A DNA stretch of 64,000 nt from Pseudomonadota bacterium (GTDB lineage Bacteria; Pseudomonadota; Gammaproteobacteria; Burkholderiales; Burkholderiaceae_C): positions 1 to 64,000 of the forward strand of contig JADFIG010000017.1 of assembly GCA_022566735.1 (NCBI GenBank). Direction: 5' to 3'. Positions 35,734 to 42,800 of this stretch are shown piece after piece (position 1 is the stretch's first letter; each line of letters opens with the position of its first letter). A program made the position numbers and the translations under genes. The notes under the pieces are model-generated. The model searched no databases and was not told the origin of the DNA. It was given only the letters and a program-made list of their open reading frames with translations.

Positions 35734-37401
35734 TCAGAAAGACTGCTGGACGCTGAGGTCCAGGCGGTAGCGGCGATCGGCCTTGGGGCCGCTGGCGAAG
35801 GCGCGCGCACCGTTGTCGGTCGGGCGCTGGGTGTCGAAATTCACGCGGGACAGATCGAGCCCTGCCTGCAGCCCGCTGTCACTGAAGAAGCGCAGGCCCA
35901 GGCCCACGCTGCCCATGTGCGTGCGCGACACCTGGGTGAGCTGCGGGTTGATGATGTGGACGAAGCCGCGGTCGGCGAACACCAGGGCGGTGGAGCGGAT
36001 GCTGCCCACGTTCAGCCAGACCGGGGAGACCAGCTCGATGCGGGAGTTCCAGCCATCGTCACCGGTCTGCTCGTAGTCGTAGTAGCCGCGCAAGGTGCCG
36101 TTGCCGCCCAGGGCGTACTGCTCGCTGCTGGGCAACGCGCCCGTGGCCAGCTGCACATCGGCGCTGAGGTTGAGGCGCCAGTTGCCCAGCACGGGGCGGG
36201 CATGGCCCACGGCGATCTGCACGGCGGCGAAGTCGGCGCTGGCACCGGCGCGCTTGCAGTCGAACTGCTCCAGGAACACGCCGTCGCAGTTGACCTTGCG
36301 GCCGCCGAACGAGTTGCTGCTCAGCTTGGCCGAGGTGCTCAGTGTGCTCACCACATCGCCCGCGCCGTTGTGCGTCAGGCTGTAGCCCGCACCGAACAGG
36401 GAGTAGCGGGTGGGCGGGCGCTGGACGATCTGTCCGTCCTTGAAGGTGTTGAAGTCGCGGTTGTGCTTGTAGTCCACCGCGGCGTAGACGCTGTGGCGCA
36501 CAGGCCAGTTCAAGGGGCTGAGGCGGCGCGTCCAGCGCAGGCCATAGAAATCGCCCTTGGTCAGCGTGGACGACGGGCCGGTGCCACTGACGCGCGTGAG
36601 CGTGTCGCTGTTGCTGTGGGTGGCCGACAGCATCAGGTCGTCACGGCCCGACAGGGGCACACCGTAGAGCAGCGAGAAGACGTTGCTGTCCTTGGGACGG
36701 TAAGGCGCGTACTGCCAGCTCAGGCCCAGGGTGTGGCCGCGCTGGAAGAGGTTGTTGGTGCCCACGGAAGCCGAGATGCGGCCGCGGGAGGTGTTGTAGC
36801 TTTGCGCGTTGCTGTACTGGACGCTGCCGAAGAAGGGGGACTTGTCTTCCACCTTCAGGTCCACGTCGATGCCCTGGCCGCCCTCGCTGGCATTGACCAG
36901 GGGCGTGACCTGCAACTGGGCGCTCTGCACTTCGGCCAGCTGCTTTTGCAGCGAGGGGAAGTGCGGCACGGTGCCTTCCTTGAGGGCCGGCACGGCGGCC
37001 TGGATGCGGCTGGGCAGGTTGTGTTCGGCGCCGGTGACGGTGACCTTGCCCAAGGGGGCTTCGACCACTTCCAGGCGCACCTCGCCACGGTCCACCTGCT
37101 GGTTGGGCAGGCTCACCACGACGGAGAGGTAGCCGGCGTCCTGGTAGGCCTTTTCGAGCGCGCTGCGCGCCTGCTCGACATCGGAGAAACGGCGCTCCGG
37201 GCCCATGAAGGGCGCCACGATGCGCTCCACCACGGCGGAGGGCAGCAGGGTGTTGCCCTCGATCACGTACTCGTACACGTCGAACACAGGCTCGGCGGCG
37301 GCGGCGGTCTGCGCCCATGCGGCAGCGCCTGGCCAAACCAACGCGGCGGCCAGCAGGAGCCTGGCGCAAGGGCCCACGGTGTTGACGGGTACTTTTTTCA
37401 T
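35734..37401 (-). CDS. TpsB transporter (ShlB/FhaC/HecB family, POTRA domains plus 16-stranded barrel)
   Basis: A 555-residue outer-membrane transporter for two-partner secretion. The signal peptide ends near residue 31 (GAAAWAQ). POTRA-type domains cover ~38-190 (FDVYEYVIEGNTLLPSAVVE; RGEVRLEVVEAPLGKVTVTG; GIDVDLKVEDKSPFFGSVQY). The barrel contains the family hallmark in GGNGTLRGYYDYEQTGDDGW, the L6-loop (V/L)RGY motif, and ends LDLSVQQSF with terminal phenylalanine. It lies directly upstream of the giant tpsA gene on the same strand, so the pair is a standard TPS operon. It has no obvious ribosome site. The upstream gap holds two hairpins and little room for a promoter, so reads from the preceding gene may supply transcription. 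Confidence 0.93.
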   Translation of the reverse strand: MKKVPVNTVGPCARLLLAAALVWPGAAAWAQTAAAAEPVFDVYEYVIEGNTLLPSAVVERIVAPFMGPERRFSDVEQARSALEKAYQDAGYLSVVVSLPNQQVDRGEVRLEVVEAPLGKVTVTGAEHNLPSRIQAAVPALKEGTVPHFPSLQKQLAEVQSAQLQVTPLVNASEGGQGIDVDLKVEDKSPFFGSVQYSNAQSYNTSRGRISASVGTNNLFQRGHTLGLSWQYAPYRPKDSNVFSLLYGVPLSGRDDLMLSATHSNSDTLTRVSGTGPSSTLTKGDFYGLRWTRRLSPLNWPVRHSVYAAVDYKHNRDFNTFKDGQIVQRPPTRYSLFGAGYSLTHNGAGDVVSTLSTSAKLSSNSFGGRKVNCDGVFLEQFDCKRAGASADFAAVQIAVGHARPVLGNWRLNLSADVQLATGALPSSEQYALGGNGTLRGYYDYEQTGDDGWNSRIELVSPVWLNVGSIRSTALVFADRGFVHIINPQLTQVSRTHMGSVGLGLRFFSDSGLQAGLDLSRVNFDTQRPTDNGARAFASGPKADRRYRLDLSVQQSF

Positions 37402-37421
37402 ATTCGGGAGATCACAAAAGA

Positions 37422-37444
37422 ACAGTCCCCGAGGAGGGGACTGT
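37422..37444 (-). terminator. Rho-independent-type hairpin between the secreted-protein gene and tpsB
   Basis: ACAGTCCCC and GGGGACTGT form a perfect 9-bp stem with a 5-nt loop. On the minus strand it is followed by TTCTTTTGTG, a U-rich tail. It lies 60 bp after the stop of the gene at 37504-38715 and 20 bp before the tpsB start. Confidence 0.7.
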
Positions 37445-37459
37445 CGTGTTCACACCAGT

Positions 37460-37482
37460 CACCGCCCCACAAAGGGGCGGTG
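37460..37482 (-). terminator. Second hairpin in tandem, upstream of tpsB
   Basis: CACCGCCCC and GGGGCGGTG form a 9-bp perfect stem with a 5-nt loop, 21 bp after the stop at 37504. On the minus strand the following bases (ACTGGTGTGAAC) are not U-rich, so alone it is a weak terminator; it may protect the mRNA end or work with the next hairpin. Confidence 0.5.
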
Positions 37483-37503
37483 CTGCGGGTCAGTTCAAGA
37501 GAA

Positions 37504-38715
37504 TTACTCGAAGGTGACGGGCGAGGTGTTGGAACCACGCTTGGCGGCGCTCAGGCTGTTGCCGAACAGGCCGTTCAGGTCCACGGTGCCCAGCTTGGCG
37601 TCGATGGCGTTGACCACGGCGGTGCCGTTGGCGGTGTGGCCGTACTTCTGCGAGGTGAACCAGAAGTCGTACTTGCCAGCCTTGGCGGAAGCGGTGCTCT
37701 TGCCAGCCACAGCTTCGTTGCCGTCGTAGGCGGCGACGCCGTTGATCTTGACATAGCGCCACTTGCGGTCAGCGCGCTGGCCGCCCGAGCGGGTGGTCAG
37801 GTCAGGGTAGTTTTCCAGCGACAGCACGCCGACGGCGTAACCAGCGTTGCTCAGGCAGGTGCGGGCGTTGCCGGTGCCAGCGCCTTCGGCGACTTCATAC
37901 GAGGGCAGGCCGGAGTCAGCACCGTAGGTGGCTTGGTCAGCCGGAGCCAGGGCACCGGCGGCGGCACCGTCACCACCGATGTAGGCGTTCAGGAAGTACT
38001 GGTTGGAGGAAGCCTGGGTGCCCGAGGTGGACACGCGGCGGCAAACGGTCAGCTTGTCGCCAGCGGCGCCCACGCCCAGGATGGCGTTGATGTCTTGCTT
38101 GGCGGTGTTGAAAGCGTCAGACACGATGGAGGTGTACTGGGCCTTGGTGATGCTGGGCTGGCAAGCCTGGGTCAGGCTGTCCACGCCGCAGCCGGTCAGG
38201 CCTTGGGCGGCTTGCAGGGCGGTGTACAGGTCGGGGCTGACGGCCACGCCGAACACTTGGCTGAAGGAAGCGGCGCTGGTGGCGGGAGCAGCCGACAGGC
38301 CGGCGTTGGCCAGTTCAGAGGCGGGGAAAGCGGCAGCGTCGATGTCCAGGAAGCCGCCTTCGGACTTGCGGGCAGCGGTCAGGGCGGTGTTGGGGTTGGC
38401 AGCGGCCACGTCCACGAACACGTCGGTGGCGTTGCCGGCCGAGGTGGTCACGGCGGTGAAGGAGCCGCCCGACACGTTGAAGGACACGGCGTCCACGCCG
38501 GGGATGCCGGTGAAGTTGACCGAGCACTTGACGGCGAACTTGTTGGTGTCAGAGGTGTTGGTGTAGGTGGTGGCGGTGCCGGAGCACAGCGAGGTCAGGG
38601 CCGAACGGTAGTTGGCCGAGGTGGCGGAAGCGCCGGCCAGGTACACGGTGGCGGCTTGGGCTTGGGCGGCGACCAGGGTCACGGCGGCGGCCAGGGCGAT
38701 CTTGGTGAATTGCAT
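37504..38715 (-). CDS. Secreted protein, paralogue of the protein at 21634-22986
   Basis: A 403-residue protein. ATG 38715 is chosen because GGAG lies 6-10 nt upstream; a TTG four codons earlier is unlikely. The signal peptide is MQFTKIALAAAVTLVAAQAQ (cleavage near A21). The mature part begins ATVYLAGASATSANYRSAL and resembles the overall layout of periplasmic binding-protein-like polypeptides, but no ligand motif is clear. It shares long conserved blocks with the protein at 21634-22986 (VFGVAVSPDLYTALQAAQG; QPSITKAQYTSIVSDAFNTA; CLSNAGYAVGVLSLENYPDL). Codon use is strongly biased to a few G/C-ending codons, suggesting high expression. Two hairpins follow the stop, then tpsB. Role unknown; the context suggests a surface or envelope partner. 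Confidence 0.85.
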   Translation of the reverse strand: MQFTKIALAAAVTLVAAQAQAATVYLAGASATSANYRSALTSLCSGTATTYTNTSDTNKFAVKCSVNFTGIPGVDAVSFNVSGGSFTAVTTSAGNATDVFVDVAAANPNTALTAARKSEGGFLDIDAAAFPASELANAGLSAAPATSAASFSQVFGVAVSPDLYTALQAAQGLTGCGVDSLTQACQPSITKAQYTSIVSDAFNTAKQDINAILGVGAAGDKLTVCRRVSTSGTQASSNQYFLNAYIGGDGAAAGALAPADQATYGADSGLPSYEVAEGAGTGNARTCLSNAGYAVGVLSLENYPDLTTRSGGQRADRKWRYVKINGVAAYDGNEAVAGKSTASAKAGKYDFWFTSQKYGHTANGTAVVNAIDAKLGTVDLNGLFGNSLSAAKRGSNTSPVTFE

Positions 38716-38774
38716 GGAGAGCTCCAAAGGGATGGGAGAGAGACAAAAAGGCGAAAGGGAACAGCTTCGACCCG

Positions 38775-38796
38775 GCAGGACCTTTTCAGGCCCTGC
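38775..38796 (-). terminator. Possible hairpin after the PEP-CTERM gene
   Basis: GCAGGACC and GGCCCTGC pair with one mismatch around a 6-nt loop, about 50 bp after the PEP-CTERM stop. A smaller GCCCC/GGGGC stem lies at 38799-38812. No U-run follows either on the minus strand, so termination is uncertain. Confidence 0.3.
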
Positions 38797-38845
38797 CTGC
38801 CCCTCACGGGGCGCGGGTCACATCAGGGCCTTGCGACCCGATGAA

Positions 38846-39721
38846 TCAGGCGCGGCGGCGGCGGGCAACAGCACCGACCACAGCCAGACCGGAAACCAGC
38901 AGGGCGTAGGTGGTGGGCTCAGGCACTGCGGAAATGGTCAGCGTGCCGTTGGCGGCGCTCAGCGACACGACGTATTGCATTTCGAACTTGGCCTTGTTGC
39001 CGTCGACCACATACAGGGAAGCAGTGTTGGAGGCCAGGGTTTCACCGTTCAGGACGTTGTTGCTGCGCCATTCGTTGCCGAAAGCGTCGCCGGCCATGGC
39101 GTAGCCGTTGGCGCGGGTGGTGGCGCCGTCAGCAGCGGTGAAGGTGTAAGCGCCGTTGTTGGCAGCGTCAGCGGTGATGGTGCCCTTGTAGCCAGTGATC
39201 GTGCTTTGCAGAGGCGTGAAGATGTCGTTGGCCTTGCCACCTGCAATCGCTTGCAGGCCGGTAGCTTGGCTCGACAGGAACGAGTTGGTGTTGTGGGCAG
39301 TACCGGTCACGATGCTGCGCAGGTTGGCACCGAAGCCGACGGTGTCAAACGCGGTGACAACGAATTGCAGGTCAGCGGCGTCGGAATTGGCCAGCAGGGT
39401 GTTCCAGGCGGCGGTCCAGCTGTTGTTGCCGTAGGCGCTGGTGGTCACGCCATTGACCGTGATGGTGTTGGTGTTGAAGTTGAACTGGAGGGCAGAGTTC
39501 AGACCAGCCAGCGAGGTGGCTGCCACGCCCGTACCGTTGCCGGTGGCGCCGATCAGGTCGTCCATGGTCAGGCCCAGGTCGAACACGCCAGCGGTGGTGG
39601 TGCCGCCCAGCTTGTCATAGGCGATCATGACCAGGGAACCATTGCCACCGGTGGCGATGGCGGCGTTGGCGGTGCCAGCGGCGACCAGGGCCACGGCTGC
39701 GGCGATGTGTTGCAGTTTCAT
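38846..39721 (-). CDS. PEP-CTERM sorting domain protein, secreted
   Basis: A 291-residue protein with a signal peptide (MKLQHIAAAVALVAAGTANA) and the tripartite PEP-CTERM tail: VPEPTTYALLV, a hydrophobic helix, then RRRRA. This tail is the recognition signal of exosortase (EpsH/XrtA-type) processing, linked to exopolysaccharide-producing biofilm bacteria. The body (GNGSLVMIAYDKLGGTTTAG; NSWTAAWNTLLANSDAADLQ) is Thr/Asn/Gly-rich with no domain I recognise. GGAGAAAGCAAATG gives a strong ribosome site. No exosortase gene is in the window; an EpsA-like regulator is 1.2 kb upstream on the same strand. Confidence 0.93.
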   Translation of the reverse strand: MKLQHIAAAVALVAAGTANAAIATGGNGSLVMIAYDKLGGTTTAGVFDLGLTMDDLIGATGNGTGVAATSLAGLNSALQFNFNTNTITVNGVTTSAYGNNSWTAAWNTLLANSDAADLQFVVTAFDTVGFGANLRSIVTGTAHNTNSFLSSQATGLQAIAGGKANDIFTPLQSTITGYKGTITADAANNGAYTFTAADGATTRANGYAMAGDAFGNEWRSNNVLNGETLASNTASLYVVDGNKAKFEMQYVVSLSAANGTLTISAVPEPTTYALLVSGLAVVGAVARRRRA

Positions 39722-40042
39722 TTGCTTTCTCCGTATGAGATGGGAATTGATTCAGGCGAACTCGTCGGGGTGGTGTCACCCCTGAGCCCTGCGAAGTCTC
39801 TCCGCCACGTGTGACACCCTTGGGGATGTCCCGGGGGTGGCGACTGATCCTTTTGGCGGTTGGAGGCCCATCGCCAGGCCACTGAAGCAAAGGTAACCAT
39901 CCGAGATGACGAAGGGCCGCCCTGCTGCCAGGGTGGCCCGTGGTCCGATCGGATCAATTTGCTTGCAAACCCCGCATGGCGGATTCACCGTGCGCCGATT
40001 GACCCCCTCCATTCAAGGGGGTCGCAGGGAACCCCCTTCGTG
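39722..40042 (-). promoter_or_regulatory. 321-bp gap upstream of the PEP-CTERM gene with an inverted repeat
   Basis: GGTGTCAC occurs at 39772-39779 on the plus strand and again at 39811-39818 on the minus strand, an inverted pair 31 bp apart; the first copy lies inside a local palindrome GGGGTG-GTGT-CACCCC. The pair is 50-100 bp upstream of the PEP-CTERM start and could be an operator. I looked for a sigma-54 promoter (TGGC-N8-TTGC type) and did not find a good one. No gene is evident in the gap. Confidence 0.35.
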
Positions 40043-40942
40043 TCAGGGAGACACAGGCAGCGGGTCGGCCGGCCGGTCGATCAGCACCTGGGTGAGGGGG
40101 TGTGTGACGGGCGCGCCACGCTCACGCAACCAGGCCACCGCCTCGAAGTGGCGGTTCAGGGCCGCGGTGTGCACCGCATTGAGGCCATGGCGGTCCACGC
40201 TGCCCGCCGGCACGCCGGCATCCACCAGCGCGGCCATGGCCTCGATGTGCCCGGTGCCCGCTGCTTCCTGCAAGGCGTGGCGGCCAGCGTGGCTCAAAGC
40301 CAGAGGCTGGGCCCCGGCCTTGAGCAGGCTGCGCACGGCCCTCACATGGCCCTCACGGGCGGCCAGGTGCAGGGGCGCCAGGCCCTGGCTGCCCCACAGC
40401 TCGGGGTCGGCCCCGGCGCGCAGCAGCTCCTGCACCACCAGGTCATTGCCACTCACCGCGGCCGCCCCCAGGGGGGTGTGGCCGTGCAGGCCACGGCGGT
40501 CGACATCGGCACCGCGGCGCAGCAACTCGCGCACGGCGTCGAGGCGCCCCTGGCGAGCGGCCAGGGTCAGCAGGGTGGCGCCATCGCGGTCACGCACATC
40601 GGGCGCGGGCGAGGCGGCTTTGATGGCGTCCAGCCACTCCGTCCAGCGACCGGCCCGGGCATGGGCGAACAGCACGGGCAGCGCGCCTTGCAGGGGCTGC
40701 AGCTGTGCGGCCGTCTCGGGGCCACCCCGGGCAATGGCCGCGAACACGGCATCGTCCACAGGCTGGTTGCTGGCTGGCGCGGCAGCAGGCTGGGCCTGGT
40801 CGATCCAGACCGTCACGTCGCGCGAGCCCACGGCATCCACGCGCCAGGGCGGTGCCACCTGGGCCTGGGCCGATGCGGCCACATGAAGGCCCAGCACAAA
40901 AAACGACAGGGGCCGAAGCCCCTTGCGATGCACGGAAGACAT
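40043..40942 (-). CDS. Ankyrin-repeat protein, probably periplasmic
   Basis: A 299-residue protein. ATG 40942 (MSSVHRKGLRPLSFFVLGLH) is chosen because it gives a signal peptide ending AASAQAQ; the frame remains open upstream only as a shadow of the regulator gene. Residues ~115-290 form five to six ankyrin repeats (DRDGATLLTLAARQGRLDAV; GHTPLGAAAVSGNDLVVQEL; GLAPLHLAAREGHVRAVRSL; GRHALQEAAGTGHIEAMAAL). Ankyrins mediate protein-protein contacts; the partner is unknown. It starts 11 bp after the EpsA-like regulator stop and should be co-transcribed with it. Confidence 0.85.
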   Translation of the reverse strand: MSSVHRKGLRPLSFFVLGLHVAASAQAQVAPPWRVDAVGSRDVTVWIDQAQPAAAPASNQPVDDAVFAAIARGGPETAAQLQPLQGALPVLFAHARAGRWTEWLDAIKAASPAPDVRDRDGATLLTLAARQGRLDAVRELLRRGADVDRRGLHGHTPLGAAAVSGNDLVVQELLRAGADPELWGSQGLAPLHLAAREGHVRAVRSLLKAGAQPLALSHAGRHALQEAAGTGHIEAMAALVDAGVPAGSVDRHGLNAVHTAALNRHFEAVAWLRERGAPVTHPLTQVLIDRPADPLPVSP

Positions 40943-40953
40943 GGCTTGATCTT

Positions 40954-41781
40954 TCAGTAATGAGACTCGCTGAACTGCATGTGGGCCGAGCCCAGGGCGT
41001 TCATGGTCATGGCCTTGGCCACGGCCTGGGCGCGGTTGGCGGCGCCGAGCTTGCGCAGGATCTTCTGCACGTGGTTCTTGACGGTGAGCGCGCTGATGCC
41101 GAGCTTTTCGCTGATCTGCTGGTTGCTCAGGCCGTCGCGCACCCACAGCAGGATCTCGCGTTCGCGTTCGGTGATGGGGGTGGCGCGGGGCAGGCCCTGG
41201 CCGGCCACGATGAAGGAGGCGCTGCGGCCGGAGTCCATCTGGCGCTCGGTGACGCACACGCGCTGGTAGGCCATGTGCACGCAGGGCAGCAGCATGTCCA
41301 TGGCCTGCAGCGAGGCGTCGCCGTAGTCGGCGCGCGGCTGGGTGAACATGAAGAAGCTCTCCAGTTCGTCGGGGCGACCGGGACGGGTCAGGCCGTGCAG
41401 CAGGATCTGGTCGTAGCCCAGGTCGGTCAGGGCGGTGGTCAGGGGCTGGGGCAGCACGTCGCGCTGCAGGGAGAGCATCGCCGACTGGCCGCGGCCCTTG
41501 CGCCAGATGCTGAGGGCCGTCTGCATGACTTCCGAGCGCATGCTGCGCAGGCCCTGGAGCACGGACTCGGGCAGCGGGATGCTGTTGAAGATGTCGAAGA
41601 CGACGTCGCGCTGGTCGCGGTCATAGGAGCCGCAGATGCTGATCTTGTGGGGCAGCCAGCGCTGGAAGTCGCCCTGCGTCCAGACGAAGAACTGGTGGCG
41701 TCGACACACTTGCGGCGCGGCTTCGATGACGCGCAGCAGCACTTCCGACTGGTCGGGGGCGATGGAGGTGATCGACGTCAT
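40954..41781 (-). CDS. epsA: EpsA-like LuxR-family regulator of the PEP-CTERM/exopolysaccharide type
   Basis: A 275-residue transcription regulator. The N-terminal ~190 residues lack an autoinducer-domain signature and contain RRHQFFVWTQGDFQRWLPH, a start like that of EpsA regulators associated with XrtB/PEP-CTERM systems. The C-terminal LuxR helix-turn-helix is clear: ITEREREILLWVRDGLSNQQ and ISALTVKNHVQKILRKLGAA. It probably controls exopolysaccharide and PEP-CTERM genes, including the neighbour at 38846-39721. It is first in an operon with the ankyrin gene. A degenerate Pho-box-like repeat lies upstream at 41820-41838. Confidence 0.8.
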   Translation of the reverse strand: MTSITSIAPDQSEVLLRVIEAAPQVCRRHQFFVWTQGDFQRWLPHKISICGSYDRDQRDVVFDIFNSIPLPESVLQGLRSMRSEVMQTALSIWRKGRGQSAMLSLQRDVLPQPLTTALTDLGYDQILLHGLTRPGRPDELESFFMFTQPRADYGDASLQAMDMLLPCVHMAYQRVCVTERQMDSGRSASFIVAGQGLPRATPITEREREILLWVRDGLSNQQISEKLGISALTVKNHVQKILRKLGAANRAQAVAKAMTMNALGSAHMQFSESHY

Positions 41782-41819
41782 GATGCCAGGGGGTTGATAT
41801 GGTCAGTTTAGGTAGGCCG

Positions 41820-41838
41820 AATGACGATTTGTTGACGA
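41820..41838 (-). promoter_or_regulatory. Degenerate Pho-box-like direct repeat upstream of epsA
   Basis: On the minus strand TCGTCAACAAATCGTCATT has two TCGTCA units 11 bp apart with an A/T-rich centre, like the PhoB box layout, but both units deviate from CTGTCA in the first two bases. A TAAACT hexamer follows 9-10 bp later, about 40 bp upstream of the start. Weak by itself; more interesting because a much better box lies at 51811-51828. Confidence 0.35.
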
Positions 41839-41849
41839 AACTTCACGAA

Positions 41850-42365
41850 TCAGGGCCGGGCCGGGCTGTTGATGGCCGCGGCGGCGGGGGTCGATGCCGC
41901 GCCCTCGCCGCCTGGCGCCGCGCCTTCGGCGACCTCGAAGCGCCACTCGGCATAGGTGAGGGTGCCGACCGGCGCGAGCAGGGGCACTTTGCGGGAGCGG
42001 CTGAACACGCCGACGATGCCGCCGTTGGCGTCCTTGAGCAGGCCCCATTCGCGGCTGTTGGTGATGGGGTCGCGCCAGACGCGGCGCAGGTGGCGCACGA
42101 CCTGGCCGCTGCGGCGGTCTTCGAGCAGGTCTTCCAGGCGCGCGGGCGAGCGGCTGCTGCCCTGGCTGACGGGCACGGCGGCGTAGGCTTCGAGGGCGGT
42201 GCGGATCTGCTCGCCGCGGTACTTCAGCTCGGTGTCGCGCTCGCGGCGCGATTCCAGCAGCCAGGCGCGCGACAGGGCCATGAGCATGACGCCGCTGATG
42301 GCCACCCACAGCAGCACCGTCAGGTAGGTGAAGCCGCGGCTGCGGTGGGCCCTGCCCTGCCTCAT
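41850..42365 (-). CDS. Type II secretion/type IV pilus-like pseudopilin (third of the cluster)
   Basis: A 171-residue prepilin-like protein. ATG 42365 gives MRQGRAHRSRGFTYLTVLLW: a basic leader ending in Gly before Phe, the prepilin peptidase cleavage site, though the usual Glu at +5 is replaced (G|FTYLTVLLWVAISGVMLM). The soluble part includes LLESRRERDTELKYRGEQIR and WRDPITNSREWGLLKDANGG, typical of minor GspG/PulG-like pseudopilins. Last gene of the secretion operon. Missing Glu5 suggests a minor, tip-located subunit (inference). Confidence 0.8.
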   Translation of the reverse strand: MRQGRAHRSRGFTYLTVLLWVAISGVMLMALSRAWLLESRRERDTELKYRGEQIRTALEAYAAVPVSQGSSRSPARLEDLLEDRRSGQVVRHLRRVWRDPITNSREWGLLKDANGGIVGVFSRSRKVPLLAPVGTLTYAEWRFEVAEGAAPGGEGAASTPAAAAINSPARP

Positions 42366-42375
42366 CGCAGCGGCC

Positions 42376-42771
42376 TCACCAACTGCTGTAGGGCTGGCCG
42401 TCCTGGCCACGGCCGGCCGCGCCGCTGCGCACATCGGCCACGCGGCCCTGCATGGCGCTGCCGGGCTTGGGGCCCAGCATCTGCCAGCTGTCGCGGCGGC
42501 CGGTGAGCGGGTCTTCGGGGACCTGGCGCAGGTAGCCGCGGGTGACGAGCTCGTCGAGCGAATCGGGGTAGAGGCCGCGGTCGGCGGCGTACTTGTCGAT
42601 GGCGTCGCGCATGACGTTGAGCGAGGTCTTGAGCGTGGCCTCGCGGGCGTTGTCCACCGAGCGGAAGTAGCGCGGCGCGACCAGGCTGGCCAGCAGGGCC
42701 ACGATGGCCAGCACCACGATGAGCTCGATGAGGGTGAAGCCGCTGAGGCCGCGGCGGCGTGGGGTGTTCAT
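42376..42771 (-). CDS. GspG-like pseudopilin (second of the cluster)
   Basis: A 131-residue pseudopilin. Start ATG 42771 (MNTPRRRGLSGFTLIELIVV) gives an 11-residue leader and perfect cleavage site G|FTLIE with Glu5. The globular part has DAIDKYAADRGLYPDSLDEL and VPEDPLTGRRDSWQMLGPKP, the GspG/PulG layout. Lies 10 bp upstream of the last pseudopilin gene and directly downstream of the next one. Confidence 0.88.
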   Translation of the reverse strand: MNTPRRRGLSGFTLIELIVVLAIVALLASLVAPRYFRSVDNAREATLKTSLNVMRDAIDKYAADRGLYPDSLDELVTRGYLRQVPEDPLTGRRDSWQMLGPKPGSAMQGRVADVRSGAAGRGQDGQPYSSW

Positions 42772-42800
42772 GGCGGAGGTCATGGGCAAAGCGGCACGCA

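Noticed and set aside
37504-38715. Calling the paralogous secreted proteins phosphate-binding PstS-like proteins
   Set aside because: Tempting because of the Pho box in the region, but no phosphate-binding loop motif is visible and no pst genes are near.
39722-40042. Sigma-54 promoter for the PEP-CTERM gene
   Set aside because: Checked because some PEP-CTERM genes use RpoN; no TGGC-N8-TTGC-type element with good matches was found on the minus strand.
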